A DNA stretch of 8,386 bases, taken from Dysgonamonadaceae bacterium. GTDB taxonomy: Bacteria; Bacteroidota; Bacteroidia; Bacteroidales; Azobacteroidaceae. The stretch lies in NCBI GenBank assembly GCA_031256015.1, contig JAIRRK010000192.1, positions 1 to 8,386 on the forward strand, written 5' to 3'. The position numbers were made by a program, and so were the translations under genes. The notes below the pieces were generated by a model that was not told the origin of the DNA, searched no databases, and was given only the letters and a program-made list of their open reading frames with translations. Below, one piece after another: positions 1 through 7,286 of this stretch (position 1 is its first letter; each line of letters opens with the position of its first letter).

Positions 1-319
1 GGATACCTATTTTTCCTGCGTAGTTTATGATTTCGCTATTTGCATGGTTACTGCTCACGGTGTCGGAAATGTTGTTGCGAGAGCCGTCGGTATGATGAAC
101 TATTATCATTTCGGCCGAAACTCTTCGGTCTTCTTCTTTATCGGCCATTCTCTCATTTAGGTTTATTACGACTATGGGTAAATTCGATGAGCTGAACGAA
201 ACGTTCTCTTCCGGATGAAAAGGGTACAACGAATCATCTATGCTTTGAGCATTTATACCGTTCGAGAAAATGAAAACAAAGATTATAGATAAAATAATGG
301 TAAAGCAAAACTTCTTCAT
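1..319 (-). CDS. CotH-like secreted protein, N-terminal fragment (runs off left edge)
   Basis: Reading the minus strand from the ATG at 319-317 gives 106 uninterrupted codons with no stop before the window edge, so the 3' part of the gene lies outside. Residues 1-24 look like a Sec signal peptide: MKK, then a hydrophobic run (FTIILSIIFVFIFS), then a likely cleavage site after INA|Q. The mature start contains LPIVVINLNERM, then an acidic stretch, AEMIIVHH, and finally YAGKIGI at the edge. This pattern resembles the region just before the kinase-like domain of CotH-family proteins in Bacteroidota, where IGI is usually followed by an RG.SS motif. CotH of Bacillus is an atypical protein kinase of spore coat proteins; the role of the secreted Bacteroidota homologues is not established. 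The diagnostic catalytic residues are outside the window, so the family call is by N-terminal resemblance only. It lies downstream of feoB on the same strand but behind a terminator-like hairpin, so it is probably transcribed separately. Confidence 0.72.
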   Translation of the reverse strand, partial: MKKFCFTIILSIIFVFIFSNGINAQSIDDSLYPFHPEENVSFSSSNLPIVVINLNERMADKEEDRRVSAEMIIVHHTDGSRNNISDTVSSNHANSEIINYAGKIGI

Positions 320-413
320 GTCTGTAAACAGTTACGTAATAGAGTGTTTAAAATTAAAACAAATAGAACTAAAACACCGGTTATCGGTTAACGGAGTCGG
401 ATTTTATTCGCAT

Positions 414-433
414 CTTGATGAGTGCTCATCAAG
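414..433. repeat. Perfect 20-bp inverted repeat (9-bp arms, 2-bp centre)
   Basis: CTTGATGAG and CTCATCAAG are exact reverse complements separated by TG. The dyad lies about 95 bp upstream of the CotH-like start. On the minus strand a T-run precedes it rather than follows it, and on the plus strand an A-run follows, so it is not a conventional intrinsic terminator for either direction. It could be an operator for a dimeric regulator or a hairpin in the upstream region of the CotH-like gene. The symmetry is read directly; the role is inferred. Confidence 0.55.
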
Positions 434-510
434 TAAAAAAACGAATGAAATTTGCTCAACCGGCCTGAGTAATAGTCAATAAAGTGCAACGATAAGCATT
501 TTAACTGACA

Positions 511-534
511 AAAATAAGCGCAAGTGCTTATTTT
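511..534 (-). terminator. Rho-independent-type hairpin downstream of feoB
   Basis: AAAATAAGC (511-519) and GCTTATTTT (526-534) form a perfect 9-bp stem around a 6-base loop. In the minus direction the hairpin begins about 67 bases past the feoB stop codon and continues into a T-run, as expected for an intrinsic terminator. The A-run on one side and T-run on the other make it potentially bidirectional. The stem is AT-rich with only two G-C pairs, so termination strength is uncertain. It separates feoB from the CotH-like gene. Confidence 0.6.
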
Positions 535-600
535 GCAAGGTTTTCAATGCAATTTCCATGCCGGTTAACTTGTTTTTGACGAAAAGAAGTAATTAAATTG

Positions 601-3033
601 CTATATAAATAGCGAGCCGATTTGATAAACGGTGAAACTGATAACCCAAGCTAAGGCTGTTGTATAAAGCACGACAAACAACGCCCAATTCCAAGAGCCG
701 GATTCGTTTTTGATTGCCGCTATCGTTGCGATACAGGGAAAATAAATCAATACAAACAGAAGCAAACTCAATGCAACCAAAGGAGTAAACACAGGAGTTC
801 CGTCCGTATATGTTTCCGTTTGAAGTTTTTCTCTCAATAAAATTTCATCTTCTCCCGCTCCGGTGTAAAGGATTCCTAAGGTGCTGACGACAATTTCCTT
901 AGCCGCCATTCCCGAAATTAAACTTGCCGCTATTTTCCAATCAAAGCCCAAAGGCTTGACTAAAGGTTCCGTGAATCGTCCGATTTTTCCGATGAAAGAA
1001 TTTTCTTTTTGTTCTTCGTTTTTAAGATATGCCAAATGCAATACTTCTTCTTCCGAAGCATTTTGTTCCGTAAGTTGAGCTATCCGGTTATCGTAATAAT
1101 CGTTTCTGTCTCGATTCTGCGGAAAATATTCCAAGAACCAAATAATAACCGATGCAACCAAAATGATTCCTCCCATTTTTTTCAAATATTGAGAAGTCTT
1201 ATCCCACATGTGACGAATCATCGACTTTACTGTCGGCATGCGATAGGGAGGAAGTTCCATCACAAAAGGCAAATCTTCTCCTTTTATCAGGAATTTTTTG
1301 AAAATAAACGACATTAAAATAGCCAGCAAAATCCCCGTTACATATAGTCCGAATAAAACGCTTCCGCCGTGTTTAGGGAAAAAGGCTCCTATGAGCAGAA
1401 TATAAACAGGTAATCGGGCCGAACACGACATTAAAGGATTGATAAGCATCGTAATAAGTCGAGTATTCCGGCTTTCAATAATTCGAGTACTCATGATAGC
1501 CGGCACGGTACAACCAAATCCCATGACCAAAGGGATAAACGATTTTCCATGCAAGCCTATTTTTTGCATAAATTTATCCATAATAAAGGCTGCTCTGGCC
1601 ATGTAACCCGTGTCTTCCATAAAAGAGATAAACAAACACAGAATGGCAATATTGGGAAGAAAAACAATGACACTCCCTACGCCGCCAATAATTCCATCGA
1701 TAAGCAGGTCTTTTAACGGGCCTTCGCTCATTGCATTTCCCATGAAATTACCGAAAACTCCGACGCACCATTCAATCCATTCCATCGGATAGGCTCCCAA
1801 AGTAAATGTTCCTTGGAAAATAACATACATGAAAATAAAAAAGATAGGAAATCCCCAAAACTTGTGAGTAACAATGTGGTCAATCAGATGCGTTACTTTT
1901 AATCCGTCTTCTTCTCCCGGAACAAATGTTTGTTTCAAAGCACCGTCTATAAAACCGTAACGGGAATCGGTAAATGCAGTTTCGGTATCTTCTCTGAAAT
2001 TATCTTTTATGTATTGAGCATGAATATCTCTTTCTTCAAAAATTTTATCCGCGTTGGGAAATTGCCTGATCAGCTCTTCTGTCGATTGGTCGTATTCCAA
2101 TAATTGAATACTTAAGTATCTGCGGGAAGTATCTCTCCCTATTATATCCTCTTTTTTTATCAGTTCTTTTACATGTTTGATTCCGGTTTCAATCTCTTCT
2201 CCGTAATTAATATGTATATGCCTGTATATTGGATTTTTTCCTTCGTAAACCTCAATGACTTTATCGAATAATTCATTAATTCCTTTCTTCGATTTCGCTA
2301 CGGTCGGAACAATCGGCGAACCAATCATTTGAGCTAATTTCTCGTAATCGAATCGTGCGCCCGATTTTTCCAATTCATCATACATATTCAGAGCCATAAC
2401 CATCTCTGCGTCCATATCAATCAATTGAGTGGTTAAATACAGATTCCGCTCCAAATTGGAAGCGGCCACCACATTGATAATAATATCGGGAGGTGATTCC
2501 AATATTTGTTTTCGGACATAAATTTCTTCGGGCGAATAAGCCGATAACGAATAAGTTCCGGGCAAGTCAACAATATGAAACGTGTAACCCTTGTATTTGA
2601 ATTTTCCTTTCTTGGCATCGACCGTTACACCGCCGTAATTTCCGACACGTTCGTGTGTGCCTGATGCCGCATTAAATAAAGATGTTTTTCCCGAATTGGG
2701 ATTTCCGACCAATACAACATTGATTATTTTACTCTGTTCATCCGCAATTTTTTGCAGCCGATTATTATCTAAGGTCAAAGGTTTATCCACCTTTTCTTTT
2801 ATCAATTCATCGTGAGTGATAATTTCAATCAAATCGGCTTCGCTTTTACGAAGAGAGACTCCGTAATCCATCAGTTTATATTCCGTCGGATCTTTCAAAG
2901 GAGCTTCCGTAATGACTTCCACTTTTTTCCCTCGCACAAAACCCATTTCCAATATGCGACGGCGAAAAGCTCCGCGCCCCCGAATTTTGACAATGATACC
3001 ACTCTGACCGGGCCGCAATTTCGAAAGTTTCAT
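601..3033 (-). CDS. feoB: Fused FeoA-FeoB ferrous iron transporter
   Basis: This is an 810-residue inner-membrane Fe(II) uptake protein driven by a nucleotide-binding domain. Residues 1-75 are a FeoA-type SH3-like domain (start MKLSKLRPGQSG; ILEMGFVRG), normally a separate gene. A linker leads to the G domain: G1 GNPNSGKT at 110-117, switch I GNYGGVTVD at 131-139, G3 DLPG at 156-159, G4 NMYD at 216-219, and a G5-like segment near 243-250. The membrane domain from about residue 388 has the Gate motifs GFGCTVPAIMSTR (505-517), with a conserved cysteine, and FPCIATIAAI (765-774), plus NPLMSCSARLPVY (532-544) and MAAKEIVVSTLGIL (709-722). A charged segment at about 638-684 separates two membrane segments. 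Length and domain order fit the fused Bacteroidota form, and no domain looks broken. The stop is TAG. A promoter-like sequence just upstream leaves a leader of only about 15-17 bases. No convincing Fur box or FeoC gene is visible. Confidence 0.97.
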   Translation of the reverse strand: MKLSKLRPGQSGIIVKIRGRGAFRRRILEMGFVRGKKVEVITEAPLKDPTEYKLMDYGVSLRKSEADLIEIITHDELIKEKVDKPLTLDNNRLQKIADEQSKIINVVLVGNPNSGKTSLFNAASGTHERVGNYGGVTVDAKKGKFKYKGYTFHIVDLPGTYSLSAYSPEEIYVRKQILESPPDIIINVVAASNLERNLYLTTQLIDMDAEMVMALNMYDELEKSGARFDYEKLAQMIGSPIVPTVAKSKKGINELFDKVIEVYEGKNPIYRHIHINYGEEIETGIKHVKELIKKEDIIGRDTSRRYLSIQLLEYDQSTEELIRQFPNADKIFEERDIHAQYIKDNFREDTETAFTDSRYGFIDGALKQTFVPGEEDGLKVTHLIDHIVTHKFWGFPIFFIFMYVIFQGTFTLGAYPMEWIEWCVGVFGNFMGNAMSEGPLKDLLIDGIIGGVGSVIVFLPNIAILCLFISFMEDTGYMARAAFIMDKFMQKIGLHGKSFIPLVMGFGCTVPAIMSTRIIESRNTRLITMLINPLMSCSARLPVYILLIGAFFPKHGGSVLFGLYVTGILLAILMSFIFKKFLIKGEDLPFVMELPPYRMPTVKSMIRHMWDKTSQYLKKMGGIILVASVIIWFLEYFPQNRDRNDYYDNRIAQLTEQNASEEEVLHLAYLKNEEQKENSFIGKIGRFTEPLVKPLGFDWKIAASLISGMAAKEIVVSTLGILYTGAGEDEILLREKLQTETYTDGTPVFTPLVALSLLLFVLIYFPCIATIAAIKNESGSWNWALFVVLYTTALAWVISFTVYQIGSLFI

Positions 3034-3050
3034 GTTGACTTATTTTTTTG

Positions 3051-3081
3051 CAAAGGTCGCAAATTCTACTAAATAAACAAG
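3051..3081 (-). promoter_or_regulatory. Putative Bacteroidota-type promoter of feoB
   Basis: On the minus strand, CTTG (3081-3078; consensus TTTG) is followed after 19 bases by GACCTTTG (3058-3051), which matches the -7 consensus TAnnTTTG at all but the first defined base. Transcription would start just downstream in an A-rich stretch, giving a leader of roughly 15 bases before the ATG at 3033, without a Shine-Dalgarno. This suggests feoB has its own promoter between alaS and feoB. The match is by eye and one base short in each element. Confidence 0.55.
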
Positions 3082-3135
3082 TCCTTTTTCATTCTTTATT
3101 TTGAATTTGTTTAAATAAGGCTCCTCCCGGCAGGA

Positions 3136-5760
3136 CTATTCAAGTTGCGTAAGGAAAGTAATCATTCCTTCCAAAGCGGCGGCCAATCCTTCGGAGTTTT
3201 TGCCTCCTGCCGTTGCGAAGTGAGGTTGTCCGCCTCCGCCGCCTTGTATGTTTTTAGCAACATCGCGAACAATTTGTCCGGCATTCAATCCTCTTTTAAC
3301 TAAATCATCGCTAATCATAACGGTCAGCGAGGGTTTGTTTTCAAATTCGGTTGCCGCAACAAAATAAGTCTTTTCCGGAAATTCGCCTCTCAGTTGAAGT
3401 GCAATATCTTTGATTACCGCCGGCGGGAAAGAACCTTCCATGGTAAACAAATTCATTCCCTGTACGATTTGCTTTGAATCAATCAATTTCCGCTTAACAA
3501 GGATTGTTTTTTCTTTTATATATTCTTCCGTTTGTTTTTTCAGTTCGGCATTTTCTTCCAAGAACTTTTTCAAAGCACTCATCAAATCCGGAGTATGGTT
3601 AAACATGGATTTAATTTCTTTCAGCATATCTTGTTGCGTATAGAAATAGTTCTCTGCGGCTTCGGCCGTGATTGCCTCAATCCGACGGATACCGGCCGCG
3701 ATGGATGATTCGGAGATAATTCGGAAACTTCCTATCGAGCCGGTGGAAGAGATATGGGTGCCTCCGCATAATTCCACGGAAGAACCAAAACGAACGACAC
3801 GAACTTCATCGCCGTATTTCTCGCCGAATAAAGCCATTGCTCCCATCTTTTTTGCTTCCTCGATGGGTATTCGGCGTTTTTCTTCCAACACGATGTTTTC
3901 TCTGATTTTTTTCGTCACCAATTGCTCTACTTGACGAATTTCTTCCTCTGTCGTCTTTTGAAAGTGAGAAAAATCGAAACGCAACACGTCCGGAGAAACA
4001 TACGACCCTTTTTGTTCGACATGGTTTCCCAACACTTTTCTTAAGGCTTCGTGCAATAAGTGCGTTGCGGTATGGTTACATTCGGAAGCTTGTCGTTTTT
4101 GACTGTTAATCTCCGCAGAAAAAACATCTTCCAAATTATCCGATAATTTCGTTGCCAAATGAACGGCAAGATTGTTCTCTCTCTTTGTATCGAATATCTC
4201 GATGCGATTTCCCTGCGAGTCAATCAGGCATCCGCTATCTCCGACTTGCCCTCCCATTTCTGCATAGAAAGGCGTTTTGTCCAACACCAATTGATAATAT
4301 TCTTTGTTTTTTTGTTTCACTTTTCTGTATCGCAAGATACGAACTTCGGCTTTACAGGTATCGTATCCTACAAACTCGGTTTCTCCGGCTTTCAAAACCA
4401 TCCAATCGCCGGTTTCTACGGCAGCCGCATTGCGAGCTCTTTCTTTCTGTTTCGTCATTTCTTCATCGAATCCCGATTTATCGACTTTCAGGTTGTGTTC
4501 TCTGAGAATCAGTTCCGTTAAATCGATGGGGAATCCGTAAGTATCGTATAAAACAAATGCATCTTCTCCGGCGATTACGGTTTTTCCGTTCTCCTCCGAC
4601 TCAAGTATTATTTTATCCAGTAATTTAATACCTGTTTCCAAGGTTCTCAAAAAAGAATCTTCTTCTTCTTTCATTACTTTTTCAATTAAGCCCTTTTGGT
4701 CCTTTAATTCGGGATATGCATCGCCCATCGAGGCAATTAATGAAGGTAATAATTTGTACATGAATGCTTGTTTCCGGGCGAGAAAAGTGTATCCGTACCG
4801 AACGGCTCGACGCAAAATGCGACGAATAACATAACCGGCTTTCGCATTGGAAGGAAGTTGTCCGTCGGTAATGGAAAAGGCGATGGTGCGAACATGGTCG
4901 GCAATGACTCTCATGGCGATGTCCTTTTTGTCTTCTTTGCCGTATTCAAACCCGGTGATTGTTCCTATTTCCTGAATAATCGGTTGAAAGACATCGGTAT
5001 CGTAGTTCGATGTTTTTCCCTGAACGGCCATGCACAAACGCTCGAATCCCATTCCGGTATCGATTACTTTATTCGGAAGCGAATCCAACGAACCGTCGGC
5101 CCTGCGATTGTATTGCATAAATACGAGATTCCAAATCTCAATGACTTGAGGGTGGTCTTTGTTTACCAAAGTAAGGCCTTCCACCCGGGCTCTTTCGTCG
5201 TCGGGACGAATATCTATGTGGATTTCGGAACAAGGCCCGCACGGACCGGTATCGCCCATTTCCCAGAAGTTATCTTTTTTGTTTCCGTTTATGATTCTGT
5301 CTTTCGGAATGTATTCTTCCCAAATGGAAGCGGCTTCGTTATCACGTTCCAAGTTTTCGGAGCGGCTTCCCTCAAAAACAGTTACATACAGGCGGTCTTT
5401 ATCCAATTTCAGTATTTCGGTCAAGTATTCCCAGGCATAAGCAATCGCTTCTTTCTTGAAATAATCTCCGAAAGACCAATTTCCCAGCATTTCGAACATG
5501 GTATGGTGATAAGTATCGTAACCTACTTCTTCCAAATCGTTGTGTTTTCCGCTCACGCGCAGGCATTTTTGCGAGTCGGCAATTCTCGGATATTTAATCG
5601 GTGAGTTTCCTAAAATAATGTCTTTGAATTGATTCATTCCCGCATTGGTAAACATCAACGTGGGGTCGTCTTTGATTACCATCGGCGCGGAAGGTACTAT
5701 TTTATGTCCTTTATGTTCAAAGTAATCTTTAAATGATTGGCGAATTTCTTTTGCTGTCAT
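3136..5760 (-). CDS. alaS: Alanyl-tRNA synthetase
   Basis: This 874-residue cytoplasmic class II synthetase charges tRNA-Ala with alanine; E. coli AlaRS is of near-identical length (876). The start ATG at 5760-5758 gives the usual [19 protein letters not shown] opening, with [14 protein letters not shown] at 33-46. The catalytic core has [13 protein letters not shown] (169-181) and DTGMGFERL (234-242). The tRNA-recognition helix [12 protein letters not shown] is at 313-324. The editing domain has the zinc site HTATHLLH (563-570) plus CGGTH (665-669), so mischarged Ser/Gly-tRNA should be cleared. The C-Ala domain ends with the glycine-rich [14 protein letters not shown] (840-853). All key residues are present and the stop is TAG. 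It is transcribed divergently from the M23 peptidase gene, sharing a 155-bp control region, and is followed 102 bp later by feoB, which seems to have its own promoter. Confidence 0.98.
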   Translation of the reverse strand: MTAKEIRQSFKDYFEHKGHKIVPSAPMVIKDDPTLMFTNAGMNQFKDIILGNSPIKYPRIADSQKCLRVSGKHNDLEEVGYDTYHHTMFEMLGNWSFGDYFKKEAIAYAWEYLTEILKLDKDRLYVTVFEGSRSENLERDNEAASIWEEYIPKDRIINGNKKDNFWEMGDTGPCGPCSEIHIDIRPDDERARVEGLTLVNKDHPQVIEIWNLVFMQYNRRADGSLDSLPNKVIDTGMGFERLCMAVQGKTSNYDTDVFQPIIQEIGTITGFEYGKEDKKDIAMRVIADHVRTIAFSITDGQLPSNAKAGYVIRRILRRAVRYGYTFLARKQAFMYKLLPSLIASMGDAYPELKDQKGLIEKVMKEEEDSFLRTLETGIKLLDKIILESEENGKTVIAGEDAFVLYDTYGFPIDLTELILREHNLKVDKSGFDEEMTKQKERARNAAAVETGDWMVLKAGETEFVGYDTCKAEVRILRYRKVKQKNKEYYQLVLDKTPFYAEMGGQVGDSGCLIDSQGNRIEIFDTKRENNLAVHLATKLSDNLEDVFSAEINSQKRQASECNHTATHLLHEALRKVLGNHVEQKGSYVSPDVLRFDFSHFQKTTEEEIRQVEQLVTKKIRENIVLEEKRRIPIEEAKKMGAMALFGEKYGDEVRVVRFGSSVELCGGTHISSTGSIGSFRIISESSIAAGIRRIEAITAEAAENYFYTQQDMLKEIKSMFNHTPDLMSALKKFLEENAELKKQTEEYIKEKTILVKRKLIDSKQIVQGMNLFTMEGSFPPAVIKDIALQLRGEFPEKTYFVAATEFENKPSLTVMISDDLVKRGLNAGQIVRDVAKNIQGGGGGQPHFATAGGKNSEGLAAALEGMITFLTQLE

Positions 5761-5855
5761 CTGTTTTTAATTTGTATGATTCAATATTGTCAACCTGCTT
5801 CGAGGCTTTGAGGTCTATTTAATATATTTACTTGTTATTAAATTATCTAAAACGA

Positions 5856-5887
5856 TTTGCAAAAATAGCACAAATGCCCTACATTTG
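5856..5887 (+). promoter_or_regulatory. Bacteroidota-type promoter of the M23-merR operon
   Basis: TTTG (5856-5859), a 20-base spacer, and TACATTTG (5880-5887) match both halves of the Bacteroidota sigma-ABfr consensus (TTTG / TAnnTTTG). The leader to the ATG at 5916 would be about 20-25 bases, A/T-rich and without a Shine-Dalgarno, as is usual in this phylum. It is the best promoter match in the window. Confidence 0.7.
5860..5867 (-). promoter_or_regulatory. Putative -7 element of the alaS promoter
   Basis: On the minus strand TATTTTTG is a full match to the Bacteroidota -7 consensus TAnnTTTG. It would give an alaS leader of roughly 95 bases. No good TTTG is found at the 19-21 base spacing; the nearest partner is a weak TTCG at 5893-5890 with a 22-base spacer. 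The element lies inside the spacer of the plus-strand promoter at 5856-5887. Confidence 0.45.
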
Positions 5888-5915
5888 CCCGAATTAGACA
5901 TATAAAAATCTCTTA

Positions 5916-6764
5916 ATGAGTAATATTTTTTATAAATATAATCCTCAAACACTAAATTACGAAAGAGTTTTCCCCTCAGCTAAACAGCGAATATTTGCTG
6001 TTTTCCGCCATCTTTTAATAGGTATTCTGATTGGCAGCCTCTTGTTCGGATTTACATTCTTTTATTTTGAGTCTCCTCAAGAACAACAATTACGAAAAGA
6101 AAATAAACTGCTCCTCACTCAATATCAGGTAATTTCAAAGAGAATAGAGGAAAACGAAAAGATATTGGAGGAACTGCAGCAACGAGACGATGATCTTTAT
6201 CGTGTCATGTTCAATGCAGAGCCGATTCCGACGGCCATTCGTCGCCCGGGCGCAGGAGGAACCAATCGCTATGAACATTTATTGACAATGCCTAACTCCG
6301 ATTTGGTTGTATCCACCACAGCCAAGTTGGATATGTTAACCAAACAACTGTATGTGCAGGCTAATTCTTACGATGAATTAACCGGATTGGCTAAATCAAA
6401 AGAAGAAAGAACCAGATGCGTTCCCGGCATAATGCCTCTTTCCTCCAAACAAATGAAAAGAATCAGTTCGGGTTACGGCTCCCGCATACATCCCGTTTAC
6501 GGAGATGTTCGCTTTCATTCAGGCATCGATTTAAATGCGAACACCGGAACTCCTATTTATGCAACCGGAGCGGGAACAATTGAATCGGCAAATTGGAAAG
6601 GCGGATACGGAAATACCGTCATCATCGACCATGGATTCGGATACAAAAGTTTATATGCTCACTGCAAAGATTTACTTGTTAAACCGGGTGAGAAAGTTGT
6701 TCGCGGACAAAAGATAGCAACCGTAGGAACAAGCGGCGTTGCAACCGGGCCGCACGTTCACTAG
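5916..6764 (+). CDS. Membrane-anchored M23 (LytM-type) peptidase, truncated by in-frame TAG
   Basis: The 282-residue product belongs to the M23 zinc endopeptidases, which cut peptidoglycan cross-bridges or act as cell-wall hydrolase activators. Residues 1-29 are cytoplasmic, with the family opening YKYNPQTLNYERVFPS. One membrane segment spans about 30-51 and a coiled coil about 53-95. The catalytic domain (about 180-282) has HSGID with ligands H201 and D205, YAH with H249, and GPHVH with H280 and ligand H282. Translation then meets TAG at 6762-6764, exactly where relatives have tyrosine (usual HLHYEV). The remaining 34 codons follow intact in the same frame to 6869, which would give the normal length of about 317 residues. 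As read, the protein ends on its last zinc ligand and lacks the final strands of the fold, so it is probably inactive unless the stop is read through. A single TAT/TAC-to-TAG change or a base-call error explains this; no other lesion is seen. It is the first gene of an operon with the MerR-like gene. Confidence 0.9.
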   Translation: MSNIFYKYNPQTLNYERVFPSAKQRIFAVFRHLLIGILIGSLLFGFTFFYFESPQEQQLRKENKLLLTQYQVISKRIEENEKILEELQQRDDDLYRVMFNAEPIPTAIRRPGAGGTNRYEHLLTMPNSDLVVSTTAKLDMLTKQLYVQANSYDELTGLAKSKEERTRCVPGIMPLSSKQMKRISSGYGSRIHPVYGDVRFHSGIDLNANTGTPIYATGAGTIESANWKGGYGNTVIIDHGFGYKSLYAHCKDLLVKPGEKVVRGQKIATVGTSGVATGPHVH

Positions 6765-6869
6765 GAAATTTTGGTGAGAGGGAAACACGACAATCCGGCA
6801 AAGTATTTCTTTATGGACCTGACACCGGAGGAATACGAAAGAATGTTATTTGAAGCCGAAAACAGATAG
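6765..6869 (+). pseudogene. Detached C-terminal tail of the M23 peptidase
   Basis: Directly after the TAG, the same frame encodes 34 residues (EILVRGKHDNPAKYFF, then MDLTPEEYERM and a short acidic end) before a TAG at 6867-6869. This is the typical C-terminus of Bacteroidota M23 homologues, including the FMDL.PE.Y motif. It has no plausible start of its own. Its preservation implies that the upstream stop is recent, an error, or bypassed. Confidence 0.82.
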
Positions 6870-6870
6870 A

Positions 6871-7242
6871 ATGAAATTCAACGCCGAAAAGATATTTTAC
6901 TCCATCAGGGAGGTCGCCGAGATGTTTAACGTCAATCCATCTCTGCTGAGGTATTGGGAAAAGGAATTCTCCACCATCAATCCGACTAAAACATCAAAAG
7001 GTATTCGGCAATACAAGAAAGAAGACATCGAAGAAATCAAGCTGGTGCATTATCTGGTAAAAGAAAAAGGAATGACACTTCTCGGAGCCAAACAAAAACT
7101 GAAAGAAAACAGAGATAAAGTGATTCATACCGAAGAAATCGTCAGCCGGATGAAAGAAATCAGAAATGAACTTTGGAGCTTAAAAACGGCACTGGAAGAG
7201 TTGGGGAAAACACAAACCAAACCGAAAGACCAATCCTCATAA
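6871..7242 (+). CDS. Small MerR-family transcriptional regulator
   Basis: The 123-residue protein has an N-terminal winged helix-turn-helix at about 9-56: YSIREVAEMFNVNPSLLRYW, then GIRQYKKEDIEEI. This is followed by helix LVKEKGMTLLGAKQKLKE and a predicted dimerisation coiled coil (about 85-113). It lacks a C-terminal effector domain and the metal-binding cysteines of classical MerR, as in the short MerR-like proteins of Bacteroidota, whose targets are not established. I chose the ATG at 6871 over an in-frame TTG at 6850, because the TTG lies inside the M23 tail and the protein from the ATG aligns with the family opening. The ATG is one base past the stop of the M23 tail (TAG-A-ATG), which suggests translational coupling. 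The premature TAG in M23 would move termination 107 bases upstream and could lower its expression. The stop is TAA. Confidence 0.9.
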   Translation: MKFNAEKIFYSIREVAEMFNVNPSLLRYWEKEFSTINPTKTSKGIRQYKKEDIEEIKLVHYLVKEKGMTLLGAKQKLKENRDKVIHTEEIVSRMKEIRNELWSLKTALEELGKTQTKPKDQSS

Positions 7243-7248
7243 AAGCAA

Positions 7249-7272
7249 AGGGATGCAGTTGCCCGCACCCCT
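7249..7272 (-). terminator. GC-rich intrinsic terminator of the FISUMP gene
   Basis: On the minus strand AGGGGTGC (7272-7265) pairs with GCATCCCT (7256-7249), 8 bp including one G-U, around an 8-base loop. TTTGCTTTT follows. It begins about 15 bases after the FISUMP stop codon. In the plus direction the stem has an A-C mismatch and no T-run, so it seems to serve only the minus-strand gene. The T-run reaches into the end of the convergent merR gene. Confidence 0.72.
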
Positions 7273-7286
7273 CGACATATAATTCA

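Noticed and set aside
360..367. TCTATTTG on the minus strand as -7 element for the CotH-like gene
   Set aside because: It differs from TAnnTTTG at one base and has no TTTG at the right distance upstream, so no promoter was annotated.
270..482. 70-codon plus-strand frame in the left intergenic region
   Set aside because: It overlaps the signal-peptide end of the CotH-like gene on the other strand, crosses the 20-bp dyad, and has no family resemblance or promoter.
3100..3135. Possible alaS terminator (TCCT...AGGA on the minus strand)
   Set aside because: The stem is only 4 bp and is followed by a broken T-run; too weak to call.
4768..5604. 278-codon open frame on the plus strand
   Set aside because: It lies entirely antisense to alaS, whose protein is complete and conserved. 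The predicted product shows no recognisable domain and its length reflects codon bias of the opposite strand.
5799..5814. Tandem cttcgagg/ctttgagg in the alaS leader
   Set aside because: Two imperfect 8-base units are within what chance allows and form no stable hairpin.
6762..6869. Global reassignment of TAG to an amino acid (as in some phages)
   Set aside because: feoB, alaS and the M23 tail end in TAG exactly where their families end, so TAG is read as stop here.
6850..6870. Upstream TTG start for the MerR-like protein
   Set aside because: It sits inside the M23 tail in another frame and adds seven residues not expected in the family; the ATG at 6871 right after the M23 tail stop is better.
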